NCBI GenBank assembly: GCA_964464175.1
Contig: CAYXFD010000001.1
Coordinates: 258,090-322,089 of the forward strand
DNA from: CAYXFD01 sp964464175
GTDB lineage: Bacteria; Cloacimonadota; Cloacimonadia; Cloacimonadales; JAJBBL01
DNA: 64,000 nt
Direction of reading: 5' to 3'
Positions 46,348-55,669 of the stretch are shown piece by piece; the first letter of the stretch is position 1, and each line of letters starts with the position of its first letter. A model generated the notes under the pieces. It worked only from the letters and a program-made list of their open reading frames with translations, did no database searches and was not told the origin of the DNA. The position numbers were made by a program, and so were the translations under genes.

Positions 46348-47159
46348 TATACTTCTTTCTCCTTTTGACATTTCGGGCAGTGGAAAGTTGATCTGCCACT
46401 TGATTTAGTTCTCTTCACCTGATGTCCGCATAAACACTTGTCTTTCCCATAGATCTTAAGAAAATTCTGGAAAGACCCTGTCTTATTATCAATTCGTCTA
46501 TAGTCTGAAATACTTGTCCCATTATGCTCTAAAGCTATTTTTAATATCTGCCGGGTTTTTGTCACGAGAAGTCTGATCTCCTTTTCGGTGATAGTGTTGG
46601 CAGCCCGGTGTGGGGATATCCCACAGGCAAACAATATCTCATTAACATAGATATTTCCTAAGCCGGCAACTGCTCGTTGATCGAGCAGGAAACTTTTGAT
46701 TGAAGACTTTCTTCTTTCTAACAGTTGTTTAAGGGTTCCGTAATTAAAATCTGGTGATAGAGGCTCACAACCGAGTCTGCAAAGAATCTCGTGGCGGTTA
46801 TCCCTGTTCAGGATATGAATGGTACCAAATGTTCTCACATCATCAAACATAAGCTTTGTTTTATCTGCAAAAGTGATGATTGCTCTGGTATGCTTAGCCG
46901 AAGGGTCAGTAAGATCAGCTAAAATCAGCTTACCGGTCATTCTTAAGTGGATTATCAAATCACAATTCCTGTCGGTAGCTATTATTATATACTTCCCCCG
47001 GCGCGAGATCTCATTTATAGCACCGAGTTTACCCAAATCCAGACTTTCATCTGCATAAATGGTGTTTTTTCGGTATTCTTCAATATGCGCAATGGTCTTG
47101 CCAATAATGCTTTTATTCAGTTCAACAACTATCGTTTCGACTTCCGGTAATTCAGGCAT
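46347..47159 (-). CDS. mutM: Formamidopyrimidine-DNA glycosylase
   Basis: A 270-residue base-excision repair enzyme that removes 8-oxoguanine and formamidopyrimidine. The start MPELPEVET gives the catalytic Pro2 and Glu3 after Met removal. DQRAVAGLGNIYVNEILF holds the helix-two-turn-helix, and the C-terminal zinc finger is CLCGHQV...HCPKC. ATG 47159 is chosen over one five codons upstream because Pro must follow Met. It overlaps the flavodiiron gene by one base, linking oxidised-base repair to oxygen defence. Confidence 0.95.
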   Translation of the reverse strand: MPELPEVETIVVELNKSIIGKTIAHIEEYRKNTIYADESLDLGKLGAINEISRRGKYIIIATDRNCDLIIHLRMTGKLILADLTDPSAKHTRAIITFADKTKLMFDDVRTFGTIHILNRDNRHEILCRLGCEPLSPDFNYGTLKQLLERRKSSIKSFLLDQRAVAGLGNIYVNEILFACGISPHRAANTITEKEIRLLVTKTRQILKIALEHNGTSISDYRRIDNKTGSFQNFLKIYGKDKCLCGHQVKRTKSSGRSTFHCPKCQKEKEV

Positions 47160-47367
47160 CTTCTCCTCTTTCAATCCACTGTTAATCTATTCTTTTCTAA
47201 TAACATAACTCCCTTTTATAAACTGTCAAAAGAAAAAGGATCAAGGAAAGGGTGAACCGGTAAAGGGGGATAATGAGCATTTCAGTTAACCAGAAGGCAT
47301 TAGAAGGTAATCATAGTTATTCGCTTGACGATGATGGTACCCTGAAAGCTGCCTATATCTGTCTTCT

Positions 47368-50058
47368 CTAATCACTGAAATTTGCAGAATCTTTCATTGT
47401 TTGCAGGGTTTCTATATACTCGGGAATAATATCATGGGGATCTTCCTTTCTCAATTTTTCCAGTATCTCTATCCCTCTATCATATAACTGATAATCTACG
47501 GAAGCAAGATAGATATAGCTTATCAATTCCGATGAATATATTTTGTTATCTATTGCCCGGTTAAAAACATCAAAGGCAGCATCAATCGAGTCTCTTTCCA
47601 GGTGAATATAAGCAGCCTGAATATATAGATTCAGGTCGCGTGGGGTTAAGGTCATGATCTTTTCGATGGTGATCAGCGCTTCTTCCAAGTCTCCGGCATC
47701 AAGATATAGTTGTGCTAATCCAGGTAAAAATCTCTCGTTATTTTGAATGAATCTGATAGCTTTTTCCATGTAATGAGCAGCTCTGCTCAAATTGCCCTGT
47801 TGATGGTAATAGCTGGAAACCCTCATAAAGGCAGCACCATAATTTGTTATGAGTTTTCTGTGATTGTCGTCCTTATAGACTTCATCTTCAAAAATACTGC
47901 GATAGGAATAGATCTCTTCAATATTCATCTTTAGCCTTTCCAGATAAATCTGGTCGGTTGATCTGGTGGGAACAAGCCTGTTAACCATACCTTCATTCCT
48001 CAGGTTATTCTGAAAGACTATTTCATCAGCGATAGTTACTGCAAAATAGATCGGTCTTCTGCCGTAATTATCCCTTACAATCTGAATGGCTGAAAAGTCT
48101 TTGATAAACATGACTCTGTTTCCCTCTAAAATGACACTGAAATTGTCAGCAGGATTTGGACTATTGAATCCTATTGCTCTGGTTCGTTCAACTCTCATCG
48201 GTCTCAAATTATCGATCTGCTCGTCCGGAAGAGAGAAATGTATCCCTTCCAGGTCTCTTAACTGCTTGATATACCAGGGAGTGTTGAGAAGACTGAGATT
48301 GGCGACGGAAACATCGGGACGGATACCCTTCAACTGAGTTCTTTTATATTCCAAGGCTGCTGCAATAGCTGCTTCGGTTTTTTCGTCGGGATATACATCC
48401 TTCGCCGGATAACTATTCTCAAAAGAATAGGGATCAGCCACTGCCTGGGCATACCAGAGAGGAAAGGTGTCATTATCACCGTGAGTGAATATTATTGCAT
48501 TTTCTTCGAGACTGTTCAGGAAATTCAAACCATAATCGAGGGCAACAAATTCCTTTGAGCGGTCATGAATAAAGTACTGAGAAGCAAAGTTAATAATGGG
48601 AAGTGAGATAAGAATAACCGCTACGAGCGGTAGAATTCTCTTCCTCTGTTCTTTGAGATGGCTGATAAGCCAAACAGAGCCGATCGACATCCAGACAGCC
48701 CAGAGGTAGTAGCCCGAGACAAAGAAATAATCTCGTTCTCTAACTTCTCCGTCCGACAGATTCATGACAAAGATCATAGCCAGAGAGCTCATCAGAAAGA
48801 AAGAAAACAGGTAGATAAATGAGTGCTTGTTTTTCTTGATTTGGTAGTAGATACCGCCCAGACCTAAGAAGACTACTATCACTTTTCCCAGATTAGCGAT
48901 CACTTGTGGAGAGATACTAAGCCATCTCCCTATTGTTTCTGCATGAAAGAACTGCCAGAAGAGGTAACGGATAAAATGGTGATTAATCTGATAGAAAAGG
49001 GTAGCTCTTCTTTCAATAAAACTGGAAACTCCATATTGACGGCGCAAAACATAGTCAGAGAAAAGTTCCAGATTGTGGGGATGTCCTTCGTTGATAAAGG
49101 GTCTTAACTCCGAACGGACGAAGAGATAGAGATGAGGAGTCAGGGCAATGAACATGAAAGCCAATCCCCAGAGCCATACCTTGAGAGGTATTCTGTCTCT
49201 TAAATAGAAATAAGCGAGCAGGCAGAAAAAGAAAGCAGTAACGATCTTTGCCATATCGGGAATCTGAAGTTCCTTACTAACCTGAATAAAGCTGAAATAC
49301 AGAATAAGCCCCAGGATGAAGAAAAGGACAAATCTGATCCAGAATTTGCTGGTTTTGATTGTTTGGAGCAACAGTGGATAGATTACGATGAAAAGTACTG
49401 CCGGTAGGATCTGCAGTGATGTCTGATGGATACTGAAACCGATAAAAAAGGCATAAATGATCAATAAAAGATAGTTTTGATGTGAATACTCACGGGTTTT
49501 CTCTACCCAGACAAGAGTCAGCCAGATAACGAAATTGATTATCAAATCCCGGCCCGGATAAACAGAAGCTTCTACGGCATTATTCCAAAAAGTAAAGGAA
49601 AAGGCGGTATAGAGAGCTGCTATTATTCCGGCGAGATGAATAAGGTACTTGTTCTCATTGAGCATCGAGACGAATTTTACAGTGAATAGGTAGGTAAACA
49701 TGACTGCCAGAGCAGCCATGATCCCTGAAAGAGAATTGACCACCAGAGCATGGGGAAGATCAAAGCCCAAGATCACCGCAAATCTGCCCAGAAGAATATA
49801 AAAGGGATTTCCGGGAGGATGGGGAACTCCTAAGATACTGCTGCAGGTTATATACTCCCCAACATCCCAAAAAGCTAAAGAACGGTTCTGGGTCATCCAG
49901 TATATGATCAAAGTGAAAGTAAAGACCAGAAAGGCGATCAGTGAATTTGCTTTCTGATTGACAATTTTACGGGGACGCATGCTCTGCTGGAAATCATATA
50001 AAGTTTCGTCAATGCCCCTTGACGGTGTTTTCATCTTTATTCTGCTATTCGATTTCAT
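47368..50058 (-). CDS. DUF2723 membrane protein with C-terminal TPRs
   Basis: An 896-residue polytopic protein. N-terminal half: about ten to twelve membrane segments and the DUF2723 signature WDVGEYITCSSILGVPHPPGNP. Such proteins (TMEM260/PMT-like) are probable glycosyltransferases using lipid-linked sugar donors; activity not shown here. A soluble extracytoplasmic middle part (SLEENAIIFTHGDNDTFPLW and following) and C-terminal tetratricopeptide repeats (AAHYMEKAIRF, LEEALITIEKIM, AAFDVFNRAI) follow. I choose ATG 50058 because GAGG lies six bases upstream; the frame reaches a GTG at 50082. No close operon partner. Confidence 0.85.
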   Translation of the reverse strand: MKSNSRIKMKTPSRGIDETLYDFQQSMRPRKIVNQKANSLIAFLVFTFTLIIYWMTQNRSLAFWDVGEYITCSSILGVPHPPGNPFYILLGRFAVILGFDLPHALVVNSLSGIMAALAVMFTYLFTVKFVSMLNENKYLIHLAGIIAALYTAFSFTFWNNAVEASVYPGRDLIINFVIWLTLVWVEKTREYSHQNYLLLIIYAFFIGFSIHQTSLQILPAVLFIVIYPLLLQTIKTSKFWIRFVLFFILGLILYFSFIQVSKELQIPDMAKIVTAFFFCLLAYFYLRDRIPLKVWLWGLAFMFIALTPHLYLFVRSELRPFINEGHPHNLELFSDYVLRRQYGVSSFIERRATLFYQINHHFIRYLFWQFFHAETIGRWLSISPQVIANLGKVIVVFLGLGGIYYQIKKNKHSFIYLFSFFLMSSLAMIFVMNLSDGEVRERDYFFVSGYYLWAVWMSIGSVWLISHLKEQRKRILPLVAVILISLPIINFASQYFIHDRSKEFVALDYGLNFLNSLEENAIIFTHGDNDTFPLWYAQAVADPYSFENSYPAKDVYPDEKTEAAIAAALEYKRTQLKGIRPDVSVANLSLLNTPWYIKQLRDLEGIHFSLPDEQIDNLRPMRVERTRAIGFNSPNPADNFSVILEGNRVMFIKDFSAIQIVRDNYGRRPIYFAVTIADEIVFQNNLRNEGMVNRLVPTRSTDQIYLERLKMNIEEIYSYRSIFEDEVYKDDNHRKLITNYGAAFMRVSSYYHQQGNLSRAAHYMEKAIRFIQNNERFLPGLAQLYLDAGDLEEALITIEKIMTLTPRDLNLYIQAAYIHLERDSIDAAFDVFNRAIDNKIYSSELISYIYLASVDYQLYDRGIEILEKLRKEDPHDIIPEYIETLQTMKDSANFSD

Positions 50059-50185
50059 CGATACCTCGTACCATGGAGACACTTCATTCCGGGGAAGAGG
50101 TCTCTTTAGATTTTATCATTTCATCATTGATTACATCTTTGAAAACGGTTGAAAAGTTGTCAATAAAGGTTATCTCTCTATATCT

Positions 50186-51907
50186 TCAGAAGGCGAGTTC
50201 GTTGTAAACTATCCTGCCGTTGATCATGGTCAAATAGCTCTTTGCTTCCAGCCAATACTCCGGCGGCTGCTGACGATAATCGTCAATAACGATCAAATCG
50301 GCTGCTTTTCCGATAGTCAGCGAGCCCAAGGTTTTATGACTAAGGGAGCCAAGAGCTGCTCCGTAGGTGTAGCCGTGCAGCGCTTGCTCTGTTGTCAGTC
50401 TCTGATGAGGAGTCCAGCTATCCCTGAGAGGATCAAGGTCAGCTTTCCGGGTCAGGGCACAATAGATCCCCCAAAAGGGGTTTATCTCGGCAATAGGAGC
50501 ATCGGAACCAAAACCGGTAAGGCAGTTGAGTGAGAACAGCTCTGCCAAAGGGTAGGCGATATCTCTCAGGGAAGAGGGAAGGCTTTCTATCAGGGTAATG
50601 TCAAAACTGATATGATACGGCTGTAATGAACAATAGATACCTCGTTCTTTGATTCTGCATCGGTCATGAGCATCAATAAACTGCAGGTGTTCCAGCCGGA
50701 TAAGAGGGGAGACCTTTTCCCCTTTAGGATAGAGTTCATCAATCAGATTAAGGAAGATCTTCGTACTGAGGTCACCGATAGAATGAACACTTAATCCGAG
50801 ACCGTTATTTTTGCATTTCAGGATCAACTCCCGCAGCTCATTCTCTTCCAACAATAAAGAAGCAGAAGTTGAGTTATTACCATCTATAGCTGTTGATAAT
50901 AATGCCGTAGATGATCCGAGAGAACCATCAAGAAAGGTCTTTATCGTTCCGAATCTCCGGAAATCACTGCCGGAATAGGAGATAAGCTTATCGGCTATCA
51001 CTTCCTCTATATCTTCGTCATAGATATGCCAGCAAACCCTCAGCTTATGGTCAAAGATATCCCTGAATGCCTGATAGTTGTTATAATTCTCCATGCAATG
51101 AAGCCCGGTTATTCCGTAACGGTAGATCTTTTTCAGGGCAGCAGGAAGAGCGGAGGTGATATTTGTCTTTACGGAGTGAGGAGCTATATTTTTCTTCAGG
51201 TAATCGGTTAACAGAGTCCAGGCTTTTTCGAAGAGAAAGCCGTCAGGTTCTCCATTGCTGAATCTGCCGATCTTTCCCCCGGCAGGGTCTGGAGTCATTC
51301 TGTCTATCCCGATCAGATTTAAAGCAGCTGAGTTACAGCATCTTGTATGATAGTCTTTGCTTTGGATAACAAGCGGGAAGTCCGGAGAGATAGAATCGAG
51401 AAAACGGATATCTAAGTCCCCGTAGTCCTTAATCTTGTGTTTCTCGAGATTGTAGCAGTAAATCCATTCGGTTTCATTAAGCTTTCGGGCCGGAGGATTA
51501 TCTGCTTCCATACCGGCATTAATATTAGCAGCAGCCGCTGAAGCGGAAGAGGTTTTTAACAGGTGAGTTTCGATCAGGTCTTTGATATCTTTCAGGGAGG
51601 CAGCGTTTTTGAGTTCAACCCCTCTCTCTGTTTTCAGATATTCGAAAAAATGGGTATGATTATCAATGAAGCCGGGAAGCAGCATTCTTCCCTTCAGGTC
51701 AATTCGCAGGGTTTTACCGTCAGTGTGCTCTTCCAGCAGCTGCCGGGTCTCTCCGATATCCCTTATTTTACTGTTTTCAACTAATAAAGCTGTGGGGAGT
51801 CTGTTACCGGAAAGTTTTGATTTCTCTCCAGGCTCATCATAATTGCGGGAAGAACAAGCAGCAGGTTCCATGGTCTTGATCAAACCATTATGGAAAAGTG
51901 TCTTCAT
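50186..51907 (-). CDS. YtcJ-type metal-dependent amidohydrolase (second copy of type)
   Basis: A 573-residue amidohydrolase family 3 enzyme, related to the one at 7794-9329 but longer because of inserts near the N-terminus (ARG/Ser-rich linker) and a SASAAAANINAG segment. Metal-site motifs: PGFIDNHTHFFEY, SVHSIGD, RLEHLQFI and the GSDAPIAEINP aspartate. It closes with KAADLIVIDDY. Cytoplasmic by lack of a signal. Substrate unknown; the linker insert may have been lost or gained recently. It lies 98 bases downstream of clpX on the same strand. Confidence 0.85.
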   Translation of the reverse strand: MKTLFHNGLIKTMEPAACSSRNYDEPGEKSKLSGNRLPTALLVENSKIRDIGETRQLLEEHTDGKTLRIDLKGRMLLPGFIDNHTHFFEYLKTERGVELKNAASLKDIKDLIETHLLKTSSASAAAANINAGMEADNPPARKLNETEWIYCYNLEKHKIKDYGDLDIRFLDSISPDFPLVIQSKDYHTRCCNSAALNLIGIDRMTPDPAGGKIGRFSNGEPDGFLFEKAWTLLTDYLKKNIAPHSVKTNITSALPAALKKIYRYGITGLHCMENYNNYQAFRDIFDHKLRVCWHIYDEDIEEVIADKLISYSGSDFRRFGTIKTFLDGSLGSSTALLSTAIDGNNSTSASLLLEENELRELILKCKNNGLGLSVHSIGDLSTKIFLNLIDELYPKGEKVSPLIRLEHLQFIDAHDRCRIKERGIYCSLQPYHISFDITLIESLPSSLRDIAYPLAELFSLNCLTGFGSDAPIAEINPFWGIYCALTRKADLDPLRDSWTPHQRLTTEQALHGYTYGAALGSLSHKTLGSLTIGKAADLIVIDDYRQQPPEYWLEAKSYLTMINGRIVYNELAF

Positions 51908-52005
51908 CAGCTACCCGTGTTACTATCCGGAATTCTTAGTGCAAAAGTCAGACAGGCAAAGGCTTGCGGTTTTCCGCAGCAGAATGATTGTTTGCCTTCT
52001 TCAAT

Positions 52006-53256
52006 TTAGGCAAAACTCTCCCGTTTGCCGGTTTCATCATAAACAAATTCCGGATCTTTATCTTCCAGGATCACTTCGGGAGTGATGATACATTTTTTGA
52101 TATTCACCTGCTCGGGCAGATTATACATTATCCGGAGCATTGCCTTTTCCATGATCGATCTCAAACCGCGTGCCCCTGTTTTATGATTGAGAGCGACTGA
52201 AGCAATCTTTAATAAAGAGTCTTCACTGAATTCCAATTCCACACCCTCCATCTCAAACAATTTCTGATACTGTTTGCAAATGGCATTCTTTGGTTTCGTC
52301 AGTATCTGGACCAGGGCGTTTTCACTCAGTTCGGTAAGGGCTGTATAAACAGGCAGTCTTCCTACCAGTTCGGGAATAAGTCCGAAATTGAGCAGGTCAT
52401 CAGGAATGACCTTGAAATAAATATCACTTGAGATCTGAGCATCTGTTCCCAGATCGGAATCAAAACCGACATTCTTCTGGTGTAATCTCTGCTTTATGAT
52501 CTTATCGAGTCCGCAGAAAGCTCCTCCGACGATGAAGAGTATCTTTCCCGTATCAATTTCGATGAAATCCTGATGCGGGTGTTTTCTGCCACCTTTAGGG
52601 GGAACATTAACCTTAGCCCCTTCCAGGATCTTCAGCAGAGCCTGTTGTACACCTTCACCGGAGACATCACGGGTAATGGAAGGGGTTTCCGATTTGCGAG
52701 AGATCTTGTCTATTTCGTCAACATAGATAATCCCTCTCTCAGCTTTTGAGACATCGTAATCGGCATTTTGCAAGAGACGGACAAGGATGTTTTCGACATC
52801 TTCTCCGACATAACCCGCTTCTGTGAGTGTCGTGGCGTCTGCAATAGCAAAAGGTACTTTCAGATATCTGGCTAAAGTCTGAGCGATAAGGGTTTTCCCC
52901 GAACCGGTAGGACCGATCATCAGAATATTGCTCTTTTCGATCTCGATCTCATCATTCTTTTTCTGCTTGAATATCCTTTTGTAGTGATTGTAAACGGAAA
53001 CGGCTATAATTTGTTTAGCTGCATCCTGATCGATCACATATAAATCGAGATACTCTTTGATCTCCCGCGGCGTGGGGAGCACGAAATTATCGAGCATGTG
53101 CTCTTTATGATCTGCTTCGATGATTGTATGACACATATTGATACATTCATCACAGATATTGCCGGCAAGACCCTTTATCATATGCTTGGTCTCAGTTTCG
53201 CTCTTTCCACAGAAAGAGCAGTGTAATTTGCTGTATTTATCTACGAATCTATCCAT
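52006..53256 (-). CDS. clpX: ClpX ATP-dependent unfoldase
   Basis: A 416-residue AAA+ unfoldase that feeds ClpP. The N-terminal zinc finger has CSFCGKS and CDECINMC; Walker A is GPTGSGKT, Walker B YVDEIDKI, and the pore loop YVGEDVE and SGEGVQQALLKILEG are present. The ClpP-docking loop reads VGF (Val263-Gly264-Phe265) rather than the usual IGF. It is the third gene of tig-clpP-clpX. The AGGAAC before the start is a weak site. Confidence 0.96.
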   Translation of the reverse strand: MDRFVDKYSKLHCSFCGKSETETKHMIKGLAGNICDECINMCHTIIEADHKEHMLDNFVLPTPREIKEYLDLYVIDQDAAKQIIAVSVYNHYKRIFKQKKNDEIEIEKSNILMIGPTGSGKTLIAQTLARYLKVPFAIADATTLTEAGYVGEDVENILVRLLQNADYDVSKAERGIIYVDEIDKISRKSETPSITRDVSGEGVQQALLKILEGAKVNVPPKGGRKHPHQDFIEIDTGKILFIVGGAFCGLDKIIKQRLHQKNVGFDSDLGTDAQISSDIYFKVIPDDLLNFGLIPELVGRLPVYTALTELSENALVQILTKPKNAICKQYQKLFEMEGVELEFSEDSLLKIASVALNHKTGARGLRSIMEKAMLRIMYNLPEQVNIKKCIITPEVILEDKDPEFVYDETGKRESFA

Positions 53257-53360
53257 AATTTGTTCCTATAATAACTTATCCTTAAGTAATTTAGCTCCTT
53301 CAATCTCATTCAGTCTGTCTTAACACATAGTATAACAAATATACCGGTCAAGGCAACTTT

Positions 53361-53945
53361 CTATTTCCTTTTTTCCAGAATATCATCGATAATACCGTAA
53401 TCTTTAGCAGTATCAGCATTCATGAAAAAATTACGGTCTGAATCCTTGGCTATCTTTTCCAGTTTCTGCCCTGTATGCTGTGCCAGTATGCGGTTTAACC
53501 GGTCTTTCAGGTAGAGAATCTCTTTGGCATGGATATCAATATCTGTTGCCTGTCCCTGAACTCCACCCATCGGCTGATGGATCATTATCCTGCTGTTCGG
53601 TAAGGCGAATCTTTTGTTGTCTTCTCCTGCTGCCAGAAGCACAGCTCCCATCGAGGCAGCCTGACCGATACAGATGGTACTTATCGCCGGTCTGATATAC
53701 TGCATGGTATCATATATTGCCAGTCCGGACGAGACTGAACCGCCGGGAGTATTGATATACATATAGATATCTTTCGTGGGGTCTTCTCCTTCCAGATGGA
53801 GCAGTTGTGCGATAACAACATTAGCAACATTATCATCAATAACCGAGCTGACAAAAACAATCCTGTCTTTCAAAAGACGGGAATAAATATCATAAGCCCG
53901 TTCGCTTCGTCCACTCTGTTCAACAACTATCGGCACATAAGGCAT
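53361..53945 (-). CDS. clpP: ClpP protease subunit with Asn in place of the catalytic Asp
   Basis: A 194-residue serine protease subunit of the ClpXP complex. Ser98 (GQAASMGA) and His123 (RIMIHQPMGG) are in place. The third triad residue should be the last Asp of DTDRD (Asp172 in Bacillus numbering), but this protein reads DSDRN: residue 172 is Asn (codon AAT, 53430-53432). Listeria ClpP1 has the same Ser-His-Asn triad and is weakly active alone. The rest of the fold looks normal in length and motifs. It lies 3 bases after tig and 104 before clpX. Confidence 0.95.
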   Translation of the reverse strand: MPYVPIVVEQSGRSERAYDIYSRLLKDRIVFVSSVIDDNVANVVIAQLLHLEGEDPTKDIYMYINTPGGSVSSGLAIYDTMQYIRPAISTICIGQAASMGAVLLAAGEDNKRFALPNSRIMIHQPMGGVQGQATDIDIHAKEILYLKDRLNRILAQHTGQKLEKIAKDSDRNFFMNADTAKDYGIIDDILEKRK

Positions 53946-53948
53946 ATT

Positions 53949-55247
53949 CTACTCCTCTTTTTCAGTTATACTTGAATCCGGAGAATTGTCATCTTCCGGG
54001 CTCTTTTCTTCTTCAACTCTCTCTTCCGGTTCAACGAATTCATTGTTTTCAAACAAGAAGTCATAGAGCTTCTTCTCTTTAATTCTATTAACGAAGTCAT
54101 CCTGCTTTGTTACATCAGGGTTCTTTTCCCGGTACTCTTCGGGAGTGAGCTCTAACTCCTCTGCCATCTCATTTATCATGAGATTTTTGTCTTCTTCACT
54201 GACTTCAAAATTTAACTTCTCGACCAGATAACTTGTTATGTAATACGCTTTGATCTCGAAGAAAGCAGTCTCTCTGTAATATTCGGCAAGTTCTTCCGGT
54301 TTTTTATTGAGCATTCTGGCATAAGGCTCAGCCAGTTTATGAGAATAGTATATTACTGATGAAGGCGGAATGTCAAAGGGATTTTCCTTGATGAGACTTG
54401 TCAGAAGAAGAGTCTTCTTTCTCTGAAGATTCTCCTGCTCTATCCGCTTACGAAGGTTTTCCCCGATATCTTTCCGCATCGCTTCCAGAGAATCAAAACC
54501 GGACTCTTTCGCCAGTTCCTCAGTTACGTCCGGTAGAATCTTTTCTTTAATCTCCCGGACGTTAACGATTACCGGAACCCCTTCCTTACCGGCGATGTTT
54601 GCTGTAGTTTTTAGCTCATCACCTGCCTGGCTTCCAGTTAATGCTTCATTGAATTCTTTGCCGTAATCGTTATCATTCAGGGCTATCTCAAAAGGATTTT
54701 GTTCATTCTCTTTGCCATTTTCACTCTCTTCTTCCGGTAGCTTCATGCTGATAACAATGATGTCTTTATCCCGGGCTGGCCGCTCTTTCGTTTCCTCTTT
54801 CCCCATTTTTTCCCTGATGTTCTCGATTGTCTCATCTACCATGTTCTCATTAAACTCGACAAGTTTACTCTCTACTTTCATTCCGGTGTATTTCTCGATT
54901 ACAACAGTCGGTTTAACTTCATAGCGGAAGACCATAACCAGCTCTTTTCCCTTCTCCCAGTCAACACTGACCGGAACTCCCTCATGCAGAGGTTCTATCT
55001 CGTTTTCTTTGATTGCGGTTTCATAATAGTCATACACCTTTTCTTTCAGGTAGGCTTCCCTTGCCTGTTCGGCAAAAACGTTTTCCACCATTGCTAAAGG
55101 TGCTTTTCCTTTCCTGAAACCGGGTACTACGACATAATTCTTAAACTTATTCAGGACTGTTCGATAATCCTTGGCAGCATCTTCCGAAGGAATGGTAATC
55201 GTCATCTCTTTGACGCACTGGTCAATATCTTTAATCTCTAATTTCAC
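53949..55247 (-). CDS. tig: Trigger factor
   Basis: A 432-residue ribosome-associated chaperone and peptidyl-prolyl isomerase. N-terminal ribosome-binding domain with the signature GFRKGKAPLAMVENVF, PPIase-like middle domain, and C-terminal helical arms. The acidic tail (EEPEERVEEEKSPEDD type) is long. The start is the GTG at 55247, nine bases after AAGGAG, giving MKLEIKDID as in other trigger factors; the ATG at 55274 would add nine residues containing that Shine-Dalgarno. First gene of the tig-clpP-clpX cluster. Confidence 0.94.
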   Translation of the reverse strand: MKLEIKDIDQCVKEMTITIPSEDAAKDYRTVLNKFKNYVVVPGFRKGKAPLAMVENVFAEQAREAYLKEKVYDYYETAIKENEIEPLHEGVPVSVDWEKGKELVMVFRYEVKPTVVIEKYTGMKVESKLVEFNENMVDETIENIREKMGKEETKERPARDKDIIVISMKLPEEESENGKENEQNPFEIALNDNDYGKEFNEALTGSQAGDELKTTANIAGKEGVPVIVNVREIKEKILPDVTEELAKESGFDSLEAMRKDIGENLRKRIEQENLQRKKTLLLTSLIKENPFDIPPSSVIYYSHKLAEPYARMLNKKPEELAEYYRETAFFEIKAYYITSYLVEKLNFEVSEEDKNLMINEMAEELELTPEEYREKNPDVTKQDDFVNRIKEKKLYDFLFENNEFVEPEERVEEEKSPEDDNSPDSSITEKEE

Positions 55248-55461
55248 TTCAATTAACTCCTTTTTTAACAACATCTGATATTATTTCAGGTGACTCGAGC
55301 ACCGGTTCAGCTCAGATATTCAGAAACCGGTGTACTCTAACGGTAGTGTTATGGTTTTTCTTATCACGTTTTAATTATCAAACACCTAAGATGATAACAT
55401 ATCGAATTAAGAACTTAATCCCTCAACTCTTACTTTCGGTGTCTGATAATTGGTCTAAATA

Positions 55462-55548
55462 TGGTGCGAAAGGGGGGACTCGAACCCCCATAGGATTTCT
55501 CCCACTGGAACCTAAATCCAGCGTGTCTGCCAATTCCACCACTTTCGC
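55462..55548 (-). tRNA. tRNA-Leu (anticodon UAG)
   Basis: On the minus strand, the acceptor stem GCGAAAG pairs with CTTTCGC followed by A and an encoded CCA (55462-55464). The anticodon stem-loop CTGGA-TTTAGGT-TCCAG shows UAG, the T arm reads GGGGGTTCGAGTCCCCC and the long variable arm marks a class II tRNA (Leu). It is isolated; no other tRNA was seen. Confidence 0.97.
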
Positions 55549-55669
55549 AGTAAAAGTGTTTTTACTTTCTCTCTTCAAGATATCTCTGAGGAGGGTTTTA
55601 AGCAACAATCTCCTGATCTTATCCTGTACAAATACCGGAAAGATCACCGGTAACTATGATACAGCAGTT

